Assembly: GCA_026125835.1 (NCBI GenBank)
Contig: JAHCKJ010000013.1
Span: 1 to 17,874 of the forward strand
Source: Sphingopyxis sp.
GTDB lineage: Bacteria; Pseudomonadota; Alphaproteobacteria; Sphingomonadales; Sphingomonadaceae
Reading direction: 5' to 3'
Length of the DNA: 17,874 bases
Position numbers and translations under genes: made by a program. This document shows, piece after piece, positions 7,231 through 14,378 of the stretch (positions are counted from its first letter, which is position 1; each line of letters begins with the position of its first letter). A model generated the notes under the pieces. The model had not been told where the DNA came from, did no database searches, and saw nothing but the letters and a program-made list of their open reading frames with translations.

Positions 7231-7607
7231 CGCGCTATCTGATCGATGCCGATTGCGCGGTCTATGCGATGACCGCGCGCTACGAGCCGCTGCGTAGACG
7301 ACTTACCGCCTGTGCTCCGGGCGACGTCGCCATTTCGACAATCAGTTTCGCCGAAGTTGCTCTGGGAACCGAAAATGGCAAGCCACCAGCGCCCAAGGTG
7401 CTGGAGGCCTTCGTCGCGGCCATCCCGCTGCTCCCATTCGACGAAGCGGCGGCGCGCGAATATGCGCGGTTGCCGTTCAAACGGGCGCGCTTCGACCGAT
7501 TGCTTGCCGCCCACGCGTTGAGCATCGGGGCGACGATCATCACCAACAACGAGGCGGATTTCGCTGACGTTCCAAGCTTGAAGGTCGAGAATTGGACGCT
7601 GCCATGA
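7227..7607 (+). CDS. vapC: VapC toxin, PIN-domain ribonuclease
   Basis: PIN-domain endoribonuclease toxin; VapC proteins characteristically cut tRNA or rRNA when released from VapB. The 126-residue protein has the expected acidic centre: YLIDAD (D7), SFAEVALG (E43) and FDRLLAAHAL (D90), with the late TNNEADF region (107-112) and the C-terminal VPSLKVENW typical of the family. The GTG start at 7227 overlaps the vapB stop and uses the GAAAAGAAGG just before it. Its stop (7605-7607) overlaps the ATG of trmD (7604), so ribosomes finishing the toxin can reinitiate on the essential gene. Nothing indicates inactivation. Confidence 0.92.
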   Translation: MTRYLIDADCAVYAMTARYEPLRRRLTACAPGDVAISTISFAEVALGTENGKPPAPKVLEAFVAAIPLLPFDEAAAREYARLPFKRARFDRLLAAHALSIGATIITNNEADFADVPSLKVENWTLP

Positions 7608-8341
7608 CCTTCACCGCCGTCCCGCTCACCCTTTATCCCGACATGTTCCCCGGTCCGCTGGGGCACAGCATGGCGGGGCGCGCGCTCGAAAGCGGCGCCT
7701 GGGATTGCGTACCGGTGCAGATCCGCGATTTTGCGACCGACAAGCACCGCACCGTCGACGATACGCCCGCGGGCGGCGGCGCGGGGATGGTGCTCAAGGC
7801 CGATGTGCTGGCGGCGGCGGTCGACCATGCGGTGGCGGCGCATCCGGGCCTCCCGATCCTCGCGATGACCCCGCGCGGCACGCCGATCACGCAAGCGCGT
7901 GTGCGCGACCTTTCGGCCGGTCCCGGGGCGATCATTCTCTGCGGCCGCTTCGAGGGATTCGACGAGCGCATCTTCGACGCGCGACCGATCGAGCAGGTGT
8001 CGATGGGTGACATCATCCTGTCGGGCGGCGAGATGGGGGCGCTGCTGCTGCTCGACGCTTGCATTCGGCTGCTTCCCGGCGTAATGGGCGCGGCTTCCAG
8101 CGGGGACGACGAATCGTTCGAAAACGGCTTGCTCGAATATCCGCACTATACCCGGCCCGTCACATGGGAAGGGCGCACGATCCCCGAAGTGCTGCGATCG
8201 GGGGATCATGCGAAAATCGCCGCCTGGCGGAAACAACAGGCGGAGGAGATTACACGGTTACGCAGGCCGGACCTTTGGGAGCGCCATGAGGGCGCTCGGG
8301 ACCGACCTGCCTCTGGCGCGCGGCAAAAGAAGAAGGACTAG
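7604..8341 (+). CDS. trmD: tRNA (guanine-37-N1)-methyltransferase TrmD
   Basis: SAM-dependent enzyme that methylates G37 next to the anticodon and prevents +1 frameshifting; normally essential. The 245-residue protein (usual length about 240-250) shows the trefoil-knot SAM site: AMTPRGTPITQ (87-97), CGRFEGFDER (113-122), and SMGDIILSGGEMGALLLLDA (133-152) followed by RLLPGVMG. The C-terminal tRNA-binding part begins at about SSGDDESFENGLLEYPHYTR. The conserved N-terminus MTFTAVPLTLYPDMFPGPLG fits the ATG at 7604; a TTG at 7592 in the same frame would add DAA residues and is not needed. The four-base overlap with vapC is unusual, since rimM normally precedes trmD. rplS follows four bases after the stop. 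Confidence 0.97.
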   Translation: MTFTAVPLTLYPDMFPGPLGHSMAGRALESGAWDCVPVQIRDFATDKHRTVDDTPAGGGAGMVLKADVLAAAVDHAVAAHPGLPILAMTPRGTPITQARVRDLSAGPGAIILCGRFEGFDERIFDARPIEQVSMGDIILSGGEMGALLLLDACIRLLPGVMGAASSGDDESFENGLLEYPHYTRPVTWEGRTIPEVLRSGDHAKIAAWRKQQAEEITRLRRPDLWERHEGARDRPASGARQKKKD

Positions 8342-8345
8342 AGGC

Positions 8346-8723
8346 ATGAACCTCATCCAGACGATCGAAGCCGAAGAAATTGCCAAAGCGGCAAAGACCG
8401 TTCCGACCTTCCGCCCCGGCGACACGCTGAAAGTCGGCGTCAAGGTGGTCGAGGGCGAACGCACCCGCGTCCAGAATTTCGAAGGCGTGTGCATCGCGCG
8501 CTCGAACAAGGGCATGGGCTCCAACTTCACCGTGCGCAAAATGTCGTTCGGCGAAGGTGTCGAGCGCGTGTTCCCGCTGTACTCGCCCAACATCGATTCG
8601 ATTACCGTCGTCCGCAAGGGCGCCGTCCGCCGTGCGAAGCTTTACTATCTGCGTGGGCGGACTGGTAAATCGGCACGTATTGCGGAACGCCGCGATTACC
8701 GGTCGGAAGCCGGCGAAGGCTAA
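8346..8723 (+). CDS. rplS: 50S ribosomal protein L19
   Basis: Large-subunit protein at the 30S-50S interface. The 125-residue protein is full length for the family (about 115-130), with MNLIQTIEAEEIAKAAKTVP, FRPGDTLKVGVKVVEGERTR, RVQNFEGVCIARSNKGMGSN, FTVRKMSFGEGVERVFPLYS and the basic end VRRAKLYYLRGRTGKSARI. AGAAGGA at 8331-8337, at the end of trmD, is its ribosome binding site. It is the last gene of the vapB-vapC-trmD-rplS unit and is followed by a clear terminator hairpin. Confidence 0.98.
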   Translation: MNLIQTIEAEEIAKAAKTVPTFRPGDTLKVGVKVVEGERTRVQNFEGVCIARSNKGMGSNFTVRKMSFGEGVERVFPLYSPNIDSITVVRKGAVRRAKLYYLRGRTGKSARIAERRDYRSEAGEG

Positions 8724-8764
8724 GGAGAGCTTCTCTCACCCAAAGCCGAAACAGCTTTCCAAAA

Positions 8765-8806
8765 CGACCGGTTCCGCCAACAGGCAGAACCGGTCGATTT
8801 TCATTT
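8765..8806 (+). terminator. Rho-independent terminator after rplS
   Basis: A perfect 10-bp stem, CGACCGGTTC (8765-8774) with GAACCGGTCG (8787-8796), has a 12-base loop and is followed by ATTTTCATTT. It lies 41 bases after the rplS stop and 26 bases before asd. A weaker GAGAG/CTCTC hairpin at 8725-8737 precedes it. Confidence 0.85.
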
Positions 8807-8832
8807 CAGCATCAGCATGAAGGGCATAACAG

Positions 8833-9858
8833 ATGGGTTACCGGATCGTCGTCGCGGGTGCGACGGGCAATGTCGGGCGCGAAGTGCTCGCCATCCTCGC
8901 CGAGCGCGAATTTCCCTATGACGAACTGGCGGTCGTCGCCTCGTCGCGCAGCCAGGGCACCGACGTCGAAATCGGCGACACCGGCAAGACCCTGAAATGC
9001 CAGAATATCGACAATTTCGACTGGACCGGCTGGGACATGGCCATTTTTGCGATCGGGAGCGAAGCGACCAAGATCCACGCGCCGAAGGCCGCGGCGGCAG
9101 GCTGCGTCGTGATCGACAACAGCTCGCTCTATCGCATGGACCCCGATGTCCCGCTGATCGTGCCCGAAGTGAACCCCGACGCGATCGACGGCTATACGAA
9201 GCGCAACATCATCGCCAACCCGAACTGCTCGACCGCGCAGATGGTCGTCGCGCTGAAGCCGCTCCACGATGCCGCGAAGATCACCCGCGTCGTCGTGTCG
9301 ACCTATCAGTCGGTGTCGGGCGCTGGCAAGGCGGGCATGGACGAGCTGTGGAACCAGACGCGCCAGATCTTCGTCGGCGACGAAAAGGACGTGCAGAAAT
9401 TCACCAAGCAGATCGCCTTCAACGTCATCCCGCACATCGACAGCTTCCTCGACGACGGGTCGACCAAGGAAGAGTGGAAGATGGTCGTCGAGACCAAGAA
9501 GATCCTCGATCCCAGGATCAAGGTCACCGCGACCTGCGTCCGCGTCCCCGTTTTCGTCGGGCATAGCGAAGCGATCAATATCGAGATGGAGAATGAACTG
9601 TCGGCCGGGGACGCCCAGCGTATCCTGCGCGAAGCCCCTGGCGTCGTGCTCCACGACAAGCGCGAGGACGGCGGCTACATCACCCCCGTCGAATGCGTCG
9701 GCGACTTCGCGACCTTCGTCAGCCGCGTGCGCGAGGATCCGACGGTCGAAAACGGCCTCAACCTGTGGTGCGTTTCGGATAACCTGCGCAAAGGCGCGGC
9801 GCTGAACGCGGTGCAGATCGCCGAGCTGCTGGGGCGGCGGCATCTGAAAAAGGGGTAA
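8833..9858 (+). CDS. asd: Aspartate-semialdehyde dehydrogenase
   Basis: NADPH-dependent reduction of aspartyl phosphate to aspartate semialdehyde, the branch-point step to lysine/diaminopimelate, threonine and methionine. The 341-residue protein has the nucleotide-binding motif VAGATGNVGREVL (7-19), the SSRSQG phosphate/cofactor loop (38-43), catalytic Cys132 in IIANPNCSTAQM, YQSVSGAGKAGMDEL (158-172), and the substrate/catalytic segment CVRVPVFVGHSEA (R237, H244). GAAGGG at 8819-8824 is the ribosome binding site. It lies after the rplS terminator, so it probably has its own promoter in the 8724-8832 gap. A large hairpin repeat follows 12 bases after the stop. Confidence 0.97.
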   Translation: MGYRIVVAGATGNVGREVLAILAEREFPYDELAVVASSRSQGTDVEIGDTGKTLKCQNIDNFDWTGWDMAIFAIGSEATKIHAPKAAAAGCVVIDNSSLYRMDPDVPLIVPEVNPDAIDGYTKRNIIANPNCSTAQMVVALKPLHDAAKITRVVVSTYQSVSGAGKAGMDELWNQTRQIFVGDEKDVQKFTKQIAFNVIPHIDSFLDDGSTKEEWKMVVETKKILDPRIKVTATCVRVPVFVGHSEAINIEMENELSAGDAQRILREAPGVVLHDKREDGGYITPVECVGDFATFVSRVREDPTVENGLNLWCVSDNLRKGAALNAVQIAELLGRRHLKKG

Positions 9859-9870
9859 GCCCACCCAATG

Positions 9871-9950
9871 CCGTTCGTGTCGAGCGAAGTCGAGACACGC
9901 CGAAGGCACGCGCGACCGAAGCGTGTCTCGACTTCGCTTGACACGAACGG
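9871..9950. repeat. Long inverted repeat between asd and the DUF2238 gene, copy C
   Basis: The arms 9871-9900 and 9921-9950 pair over 30 bases with one mismatch (a G-T wobble): CCGTTCGTGTCGAGCGAAGT... against ...ACTTCGCTTGACACGAACGG. The loop is 20 bases. The outer CCGTTCG is shared with copies A and D; the inner GTCGAGCGAAGTCGAGACAC defines a different subfamily. It probably acts as a terminator or mRNA 3' stabiliser for asd. Confidence 0.92.
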
Positions 9951-9964
9951 ATAAAGGGAATGGG

Positions 9965-10585
9965 ATGACGAACACCCTATCCGCCACCCCGCCCGCGCAG
10001 CGCCGCCTGCTCGGCGCGCTCCTTGTGCTGCTGCTCGTCGCGCAGATCGACCAACCCTATCCCGAAATCGCGCTGCTCCAGCATATCCCGACGATGCTGC
10101 TGCTTGTCGCCGCACCGGCGCTGCTGCGCCGTTGGCCGCTCTCGACCCCGGCCCTCGCGTGCATTACCCTTTTCTTCGCGCTCCACACCCTCGGCGGGCG
10201 CTATGCGTACAGCGATGTCCCCTATGACGCCTGGTCGCATTCGCTCACCGGCACCAGCCTCTCCGACGCCTTCGGCTGGACCCGCAACCATTATGACCGC
10301 CTCGTGCATTTCGCCTTTGGCGCGCTGTCGGTGGTGCCCGTCGCCGAAATCGCGCGCCGCCGGGGCGGGCTGGGGCCGCGCGGCGCGGCGTTAACCGTGC
10401 TTGGCTGGGTTTTGGCGACCTCCTGCCTTTATGAAATCTTCGACATCGCCGACCATCGTCGCGTATGGGCTGGTAAAACCGCCGACCGCCAATGGTCAGC
10501 AAGGCGACATCTGGGACGCGCAAAAGGATATGGGCTGGCGGCGCTCGGCGCGATATTGATACTGGCGGTCAAAGGCAGGAGATAG
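9965..10585 (+). CDS. DUF2238 (YjdF-like) membrane protein with an internal double frameshift
   Basis: Small polytopic membrane protein of unknown biochemical role. As read, it has 206 residues, with hydrophobic helices at about 15-27, 36-53, 56-70 and 116-130, and the family hallmark NHYDRLVHFAFG near residues 108-119. The expected second hallmark is missing from this frame: after LYEIFD (about 10441) the sequence reads as Arg-rich nonsense (RRHLGRAKG). A neighbouring frame over about 10445-10535 supplies the proper NGQQGDIWDAQKDMG, and the first frame then resumes with GLAALGAILILAV. Two compensating indels therefore leave an open frame of nearly normal length with a scrambled 30-residue stretch. 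It may be an inactivated gene or carry sequencing errors. It starts four bases after TAAAGGGAATGGG and abuts the next gene by three bases. Confidence 0.8.
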   Translation: MTNTLSATPPAQRRLLGALLVLLLVAQIDQPYPEIALLQHIPTMLLLVAAPALLRRWPLSTPALACITLFFALHTLGGRYAYSDVPYDAWSHSLTGTSLSDAFGWTRNHYDRLVHFAFGALSVVPVAEIARRRGGLGPRGAALTVLGWVLATSCLYEIFDIADHRRVWAGKTADRQWSARRHLGRAKGYGLAALGAILILAVKGRR

Positions 10586-10588
10586 GCG

Positions 10589-11205
10589 ATGCGCAAATTC
10601 ACGACCCTCGCGATGATCGGCTTGCTCGCCGCGTGCAAACCTGCCGCCGACAAGGCGCCCGCCGCCCCCTGCCGAAACCACACCGCGCCGCCGGTCCCCG
10701 AGGCCAAGGCCGACGGCCCGCGCTGCCGCGATCACCGCGATCAGCCTCGCTGACGGCGAGGGGCTGCGCTTCATCGACAACAAGAGCAGCGGCAAAGTTT
10801 ACCGCCTGCCTCGGCGTCCCCCGCGCGCAGGCCGAAACCGCGCTCGCCAACGTCGCGGGGCAGGCCGACGACCGCAGCACCAACGACGAATGCGGCGCGG
10901 GACCGATGCAATTCACCCGCTACGACGCGATGACGCTGAATTTTCAGGACGACAAATTCGTCGGCTGGTTCCTTGGCAACGAACCCGGCGCGGCCGCCTA
11001 TTCGACGGCGAGCGGCATCGCCATCGGTACGACGCGTGCGAAGGCGGGCGAGTCGGTATCGATCATCGCCGTCGAGGACAGCACGCTGGGCGAGGAATTC
11101 AGCATCGGCACCGGCGACAACGCCATCGGCGGCATGTTCGCCGCGCCGGGTGACGCGGCAAAGATCGACGCGCTGTTCGCGGGGGTGAATTGTTTCTTCC
11201 GGTGA
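10589..11205 (+). pseudogene. Lipoprotein gene of unknown function, broken by two frameshifts
   Basis: The ATG at 10589 opens a lipoprotein signal peptide (MRKFTTLAMIGLLAAC, lipobox LAAC with Cys16) followed by KPAADKAPAAP. That frame ends at a TGA at 10751. The protein continues in the next frame as AITAISLADGEGLRFIDNKS (about 10731-10790), then in the third frame from about 10795 as TACLGVPRAQAETALANVAG to the stop at 11203. The later part includes DDRSTNDECGAGPMQFTRYD and FQDDKFVGWFLGNEPG, with Cys residues that could form a disulphide. I do not recognise the family. The coherent three-frame order shows one ancestral gene of about 200 residues. It starts three bases after the DUF2238 gene, so the two were probably an operon. 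Confidence 0.8.
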
Positions 11206-11232
11206 TGTGGGTCGCTATCGGAAGCTGGCTTG

Positions 11233-11374
11233 GATCCTCCCTGTGGTGAAGCCATGGGGAGGTGGCAGCGCGAAGCGCTGACGGAGGGGCACTAGCTCGA
11301 CGTCGCTGCCCCCCCACCATCCCCGATTTCGCGGGGACGGTCCCCCTCTCCACGGCTTCGCCGCAGGGAGGATC
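11233..11374. repeat. Sphingomonad-type dispersed repeat, copy E1
   Basis: A 142-base element bounded by inverted ends: GATCCTCCCTGTGGTGAAGC... (11233-11262) and ...GCTTCGCCGCAGGGAGGATC (11345-11374). Inner small palindromes include CAGCGCGAAGCGCTG and CCCCGATTTCGCGGGG. Bases 11233-11289 match the reverse complement of 14458-14514 at 55 of 57 positions. It carries no gene of its own. Confidence 0.88.
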
Positions 11375-11395
11375 GGCTGAGCCACTCCCACCGGC

Positions 11396-12083
11396 CTACC
11401 GCCGCCGCACCCCATAATCGATCCGGATCCGCACCTCGCGACGCCCCCACCATCGGCTGGCCGCCGAGCCGCGGCAACGCCCGCACGCGGAATTGCCAGG
11501 CCGCCAGCACCGCGCGCATGATCTGCGATCCTGGATATTCGTCCAGCCCGACGCAGTCCTCGACGCGGAAATCGGGCGCGGTGCGGCACGCGATCAGCCC
11601 CCAGCCGGGGCCGTCGGCGGTCGACAGATAGCCGCGCAATTCGCCGTCGCTCGGCTCGCGGTACCAGGCGGCGGCATAGAGCGGCTCCCCGTTCGGCGCC
11701 GTCCCCACCCGTTCGGTGTCGCGCGAGGACGACGCCGACCCGCTGCTATTGGGCGGCCCGTAAACCTGTCCGCCCGGCGGGCGCGCCCCGATCCGCGGCA
11801 CCGTTGCGGGCGGCAGCGGCGACTGGGGCGGCGCGGGCGGTGTCGGTGCGGCGAGCGGCTCGGCGGCTTTTGGCGGTACCGGTTCGTTGGGCGTCGGCGG
11901 CTCGGGCTGCGGTTTGGTCTCGGCCCGCTCGCTCACGCGCGGGCTCACTTCGGCAGCCTCTTCGGCCGCCTGCGGCGCGGCGATGCTGACCACGCTGACC
12001 CACTCCTCCTTGACCACCGGAGGCTCCTCGACGCCAAAGGTCAGCAGCATCAACAGCAACAGCGCCGGGATCAGGACCGACAA
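11396..12083 (-). CDS. TonB-like proline-rich single-pass membrane protein, C-terminus frameshifted
   Basis: Predicted envelope protein: an N-terminal transmembrane helix (VLIPALLLLMLLTFGV), a Pro/Ala/Glu-rich spacer (PQPEPPTPNEPVPPKAAEPL), then a globular end (LYAAAWYREPSDGELRGYLS, WGLIACRTAPDFRVEDCVGL with two Cys, and QIMRAVLAAWQFRVRALPRL). The layout resembles TonB/energy-transducer proteins, but the match is only architectural. As read, the frame runs past 11396 into the repeat element to 11292. Removing one G from the five-G run (11444-11448, C on the plus strand) gives VGRREVRIRIDYGVRRR and a stop at 11396-11398, just outside the repeat; I give that end. Coding-like sequence (ATPYVEQLSIGAGRRSLAIG) continues in frame upstream of the TTG at 12083, so the true start is probably upstream and was not found. 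Confidence 0.65.
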
Positions 12084-12335
12084 GCCGATAGCAAGCGAAC
12101 GCCGCCCCGCCCCGATGCTGAGCTGTTCGACATAGGGCGTGGCTGGAAGAGGGCTCAGCGGAAGCGATCTTTGGCGGCGGCACCCGGCAGCGGGTACCCG
12201 AAGGCATGGTTCGCGGGGATAGGGGGAGGCTGGGTCTTTGACAAGGGCGGGGGAGTAGAAGGGTAGAGACCACGAGCATCAAGCCGGGCTATCTCAAGTC
12301 ATGCTGAGCGAACAAACCGTTGGAGGAAGGTGTAT

Positions 12336-12710
12336 ATGGAAGAGCTTGTCAGGCAAGCTTGCGAAGAAAAGCAAGCACGGATTCAAGATCTCGCGCTTTC
12401 GCTGGCATTGCCCGATGCGGTTTTCACCATCCTCTTTTATAACGTCCATAATCGGCAAATGGGACCGTTCCCCTTCTGTGATCCCATTCCGCTCACCGTT
12501 CTTGAGCAGACGTTTGGTCCCTTTGAAGTAGAAATTTGGCGGATGAGGGCATCCGCACTCTTAGGGGATGCCTTTGCTGTCGGTGACGCCTGGTTCGGCG
12601 ATCATGCAACCTATGCCCGTATTCGGGCGGAATATGAGGCCAAGCATCGCGGATTCTCGGCGGACACATACAAAGACGCTGTCCACTACGGGATATGGCA
12701 AGCACGATAG
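12336..12710 (+). CDS. Hypothetical protein, 124 aa, atypical base composition
   Basis: Not recognised. The ATG at 12336 follows a strong ribosome binding site (GGAGGAAGG, 12322-12330). The protein is soluble, without signal peptide or membrane helix: a charged N-terminal helix (MEELVRQACEEKQARIQDLA), an aromatic middle (FTILFYNVHNRQMGPFPFCD), and a helical second half (WRMRASALLGDAFAVGDAWF, YARIRAEYEAKHRGFSADTY). Two 60-base lines inside it (12361 and 12421) have 57% and 45% G+C by count, clearly below the surrounding genes, and codons often end in A or T. This suggests recent acquisition. It stands alone between the minus-strand TonB-like gene and emrB and is convergent with the latter. Function unknown. 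Confidence 0.7.
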   Translation: MEELVRQACEEKQARIQDLALSLALPDAVFTILFYNVHNRQMGPFPFCDPIPLTVLEQTFGPFEVEIWRMRASALLGDAFAVGDAWFGDHATYARIRAEYEAKHRGFSADTYKDAVHYGIWQAR

Positions 12711-12773
12711 CGGTAGCTGTGCGTATCTGTCTTATGAAAGCGAGGTCCGGATCCGTCCTAAGGCCGACATTAG

Positions 12774-14363
12774 CTAATGCCCCATATCCGCCGCCGACAC
12801 GACCGGCCCGCCCGGCTTCGGCGGCCGCAGCAACAGCACCAAGGGCACCGCCGCCAGCGTCATCCACATCATCGCCCAGAAATCGTCGATATAGGCGACC
12901 ATCGCCGCCTGCCGCGTGATTTCGGCATTGACCAACGCCAGCGCGGCTTCGCCTGCGACGCCGAAACGGTCGGCGGTCGACGGGTCGATCATGCTCACCG
13001 AACTGCTCGTCACATGCGCCGCCAGGTCGGCGTGGCTCGTCTGGGTGTTCGATGCCAGCAATGTGGTGACGATCGAAATGCCGATCGACGCGCCCAGGCT
13101 GCGGAACAGGTTGAGCAGGCTCGACCCGTCGGTGCGGAACTGCGGCGCGATCGTCGCGAACGCCATCGTGTTGAGCGGGATGAAGATCAGCCCCATGCCC
13201 AGCCCCTGGATCAGCCCGCTGACGATCACCGGTTGCATCCCCATGTCCAGCGACCAGTGGCTCATCTGCCACAGCGAAAAGGCCGCGATGGAGAGGCCGG
13301 TGCCGACCAGCCAGCGTGGGTCGATCTTGCCCAGCAGGCGCCCCGCCACCGCCATGCTCATCAGGATGCCGATCCCGCGCACCGCCAGCGCCAGCCCGGT
13401 GTCGATCACCGGCCATCCGAACAGATTCTGGAGCATCGGCGGCAACAGCGCCATCGACGCGAACATCACCACCCCGACGACGACCATGAATCCCATTGCG
13501 GTGACCAGATTGCGGTCGGTCAGCATCGCGCGGCTGAACAACGGTGCGCGCGCGGTGACCATATGGACGACGAACATCCACAGGCATGCGACCGCGACGC
13601 CGCATTCGATCCAGATTTCGACGCTTTCGAACCAGTCGGCATGCGCGCCGCGGTCGAGCATCAGCTGGAGCGCCGCCAGCCCCAGCGCCAGCATCGAAAA
13701 ACCGAACAGGTCGAACCGCCGGTCGGTCTTGCGCGTCGCGGGCAACAGCGCCCACATCAGCGCCAGCGTCAGCACCCCGAACGGCAAGTTGACGTAGAAT
13801 ACCCAGCGCCAGCTCGCCTGCTCGGTCAGCCAGCCGCCCAGCACCGGCCCCAGGATCGGCCCGATCATGATCCCCATGCCCCAGATCGACATCGCGCGCG
13901 CGTGGCGTTCGGGCGGGTTGATGTCGAGCATCACCGCCTGTGACAGCGGCCCGATAAAGGCGGCGAACACCCCCTGCAAAAAACGAAAGGCGACCATCTG
14001 TTCCAGCGACTGCGCCGCGCCGCATGCCATCGACGCGACGATGAAGCCAAAGATCGCGATCAGGAACAATTCGCGCCGCCCGATGCGGTCGGCCAGCCAG
14101 CCGGTGATCGGCATCGCGACCGCGCTCGCCAAGATGTAACTGGTCAGCACCCACGTCACCGTCTCGCTCGTCGCGCCCAATGCCGATTGCATATGCGGGA
14201 TCGCGACATTGGCGATGGTGGTGTCGAGGATCTGCATGATCGACGCGCCCATGACCGCGACGGTCAGCAGCGCGCGATGGCGGACACGTTCGTGCAACGG
14301 GACGCTGTCGTCGGCGGGCAGCGCGGTCGCGGCGGGACGGCGGGGGAGGGCGCGCGAGGCCAT
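12774..14363 (-). CDS. emrB: Drug efflux permease, DHA2 family MFS (EmrB-like)
   Basis: Proton-driven inner-membrane exporter with 14 predicted helices, working with the EmrA-type adaptor encoded upstream and an outer-membrane channel not in this window. The 529-residue protein shows MFS motifs: LDTTIANVAIPHM in helix 1, GWLADRIGRRELFL (motif A, loop 2-3), FRFLQGVFAAFIGP (motif B region), and GPILGPVLGGWL (motif C, antiporter motif) followed by WRWVFYVNLPFG. The ATG at 14363 is followed by a short basic cytoplasmic N-terminus; GAGG is present upstream. The start lies 283 bases after the emrA stop, a gap filled by two repeat elements, which is unusual for this pair. Substrates cannot be inferred. 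Confidence 0.93.
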   Translation of the reverse strand: MASRALPRRPAATALPADDSVPLHERVRHRALLTVAVMGASIMQILDTTIANVAIPHMQSALGATSETVTWVLTSYILASAVAMPITGWLADRIGRRELFLIAIFGFIVASMACGAAQSLEQMVAFRFLQGVFAAFIGPLSQAVMLDINPPERHARAMSIWGMGIMIGPILGPVLGGWLTEQASWRWVFYVNLPFGVLTLALMWALLPATRKTDRRFDLFGFSMLALGLAALQLMLDRGAHADWFESVEIWIECGVAVACLWMFVVHMVTARAPLFSRAMLTDRNLVTAMGFMVVVGVVMFASMALLPPMLQNLFGWPVIDTGLALAVRGIGILMSMAVAGRLLGKIDPRWLVGTGLSIAAFSLWQMSHWSLDMGMQPVIVSGLIQGLGMGLIFIPLNTMAFATIAPQFRTDGSSLLNLFRSLGASIGISIVTTLLASNTQTSHADLAAHVTSSSVSMIDPSTADRFGVAGEAALALVNAEITRQAAMVAYIDDFWAMMWMTLAAVPLVLLLRPPKPGGPVVSAADMGH

Positions 14364-14378
14364 CAGGATGCAACCTCA

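Noticed and set aside
7592..7606. TTG at 7592 as the trmD start
   Set aside because: The ATG at 7604 gives the conserved N-terminus and the usual length; the extra MDAA has no family support.
8725..8737. Short GAGAG/CTCTC hairpin as the rplS terminator
   Set aside because: Only five pairs and no T-run; the 10-bp stem at 8765-8796 followed by ATTTT is the better terminator.
12777..13943. Plus-strand open frame opposite emrB
   Set aside because: A shadow of a membrane protein gene: His/Gln/Arg-rich with no motif; emrB is certain.
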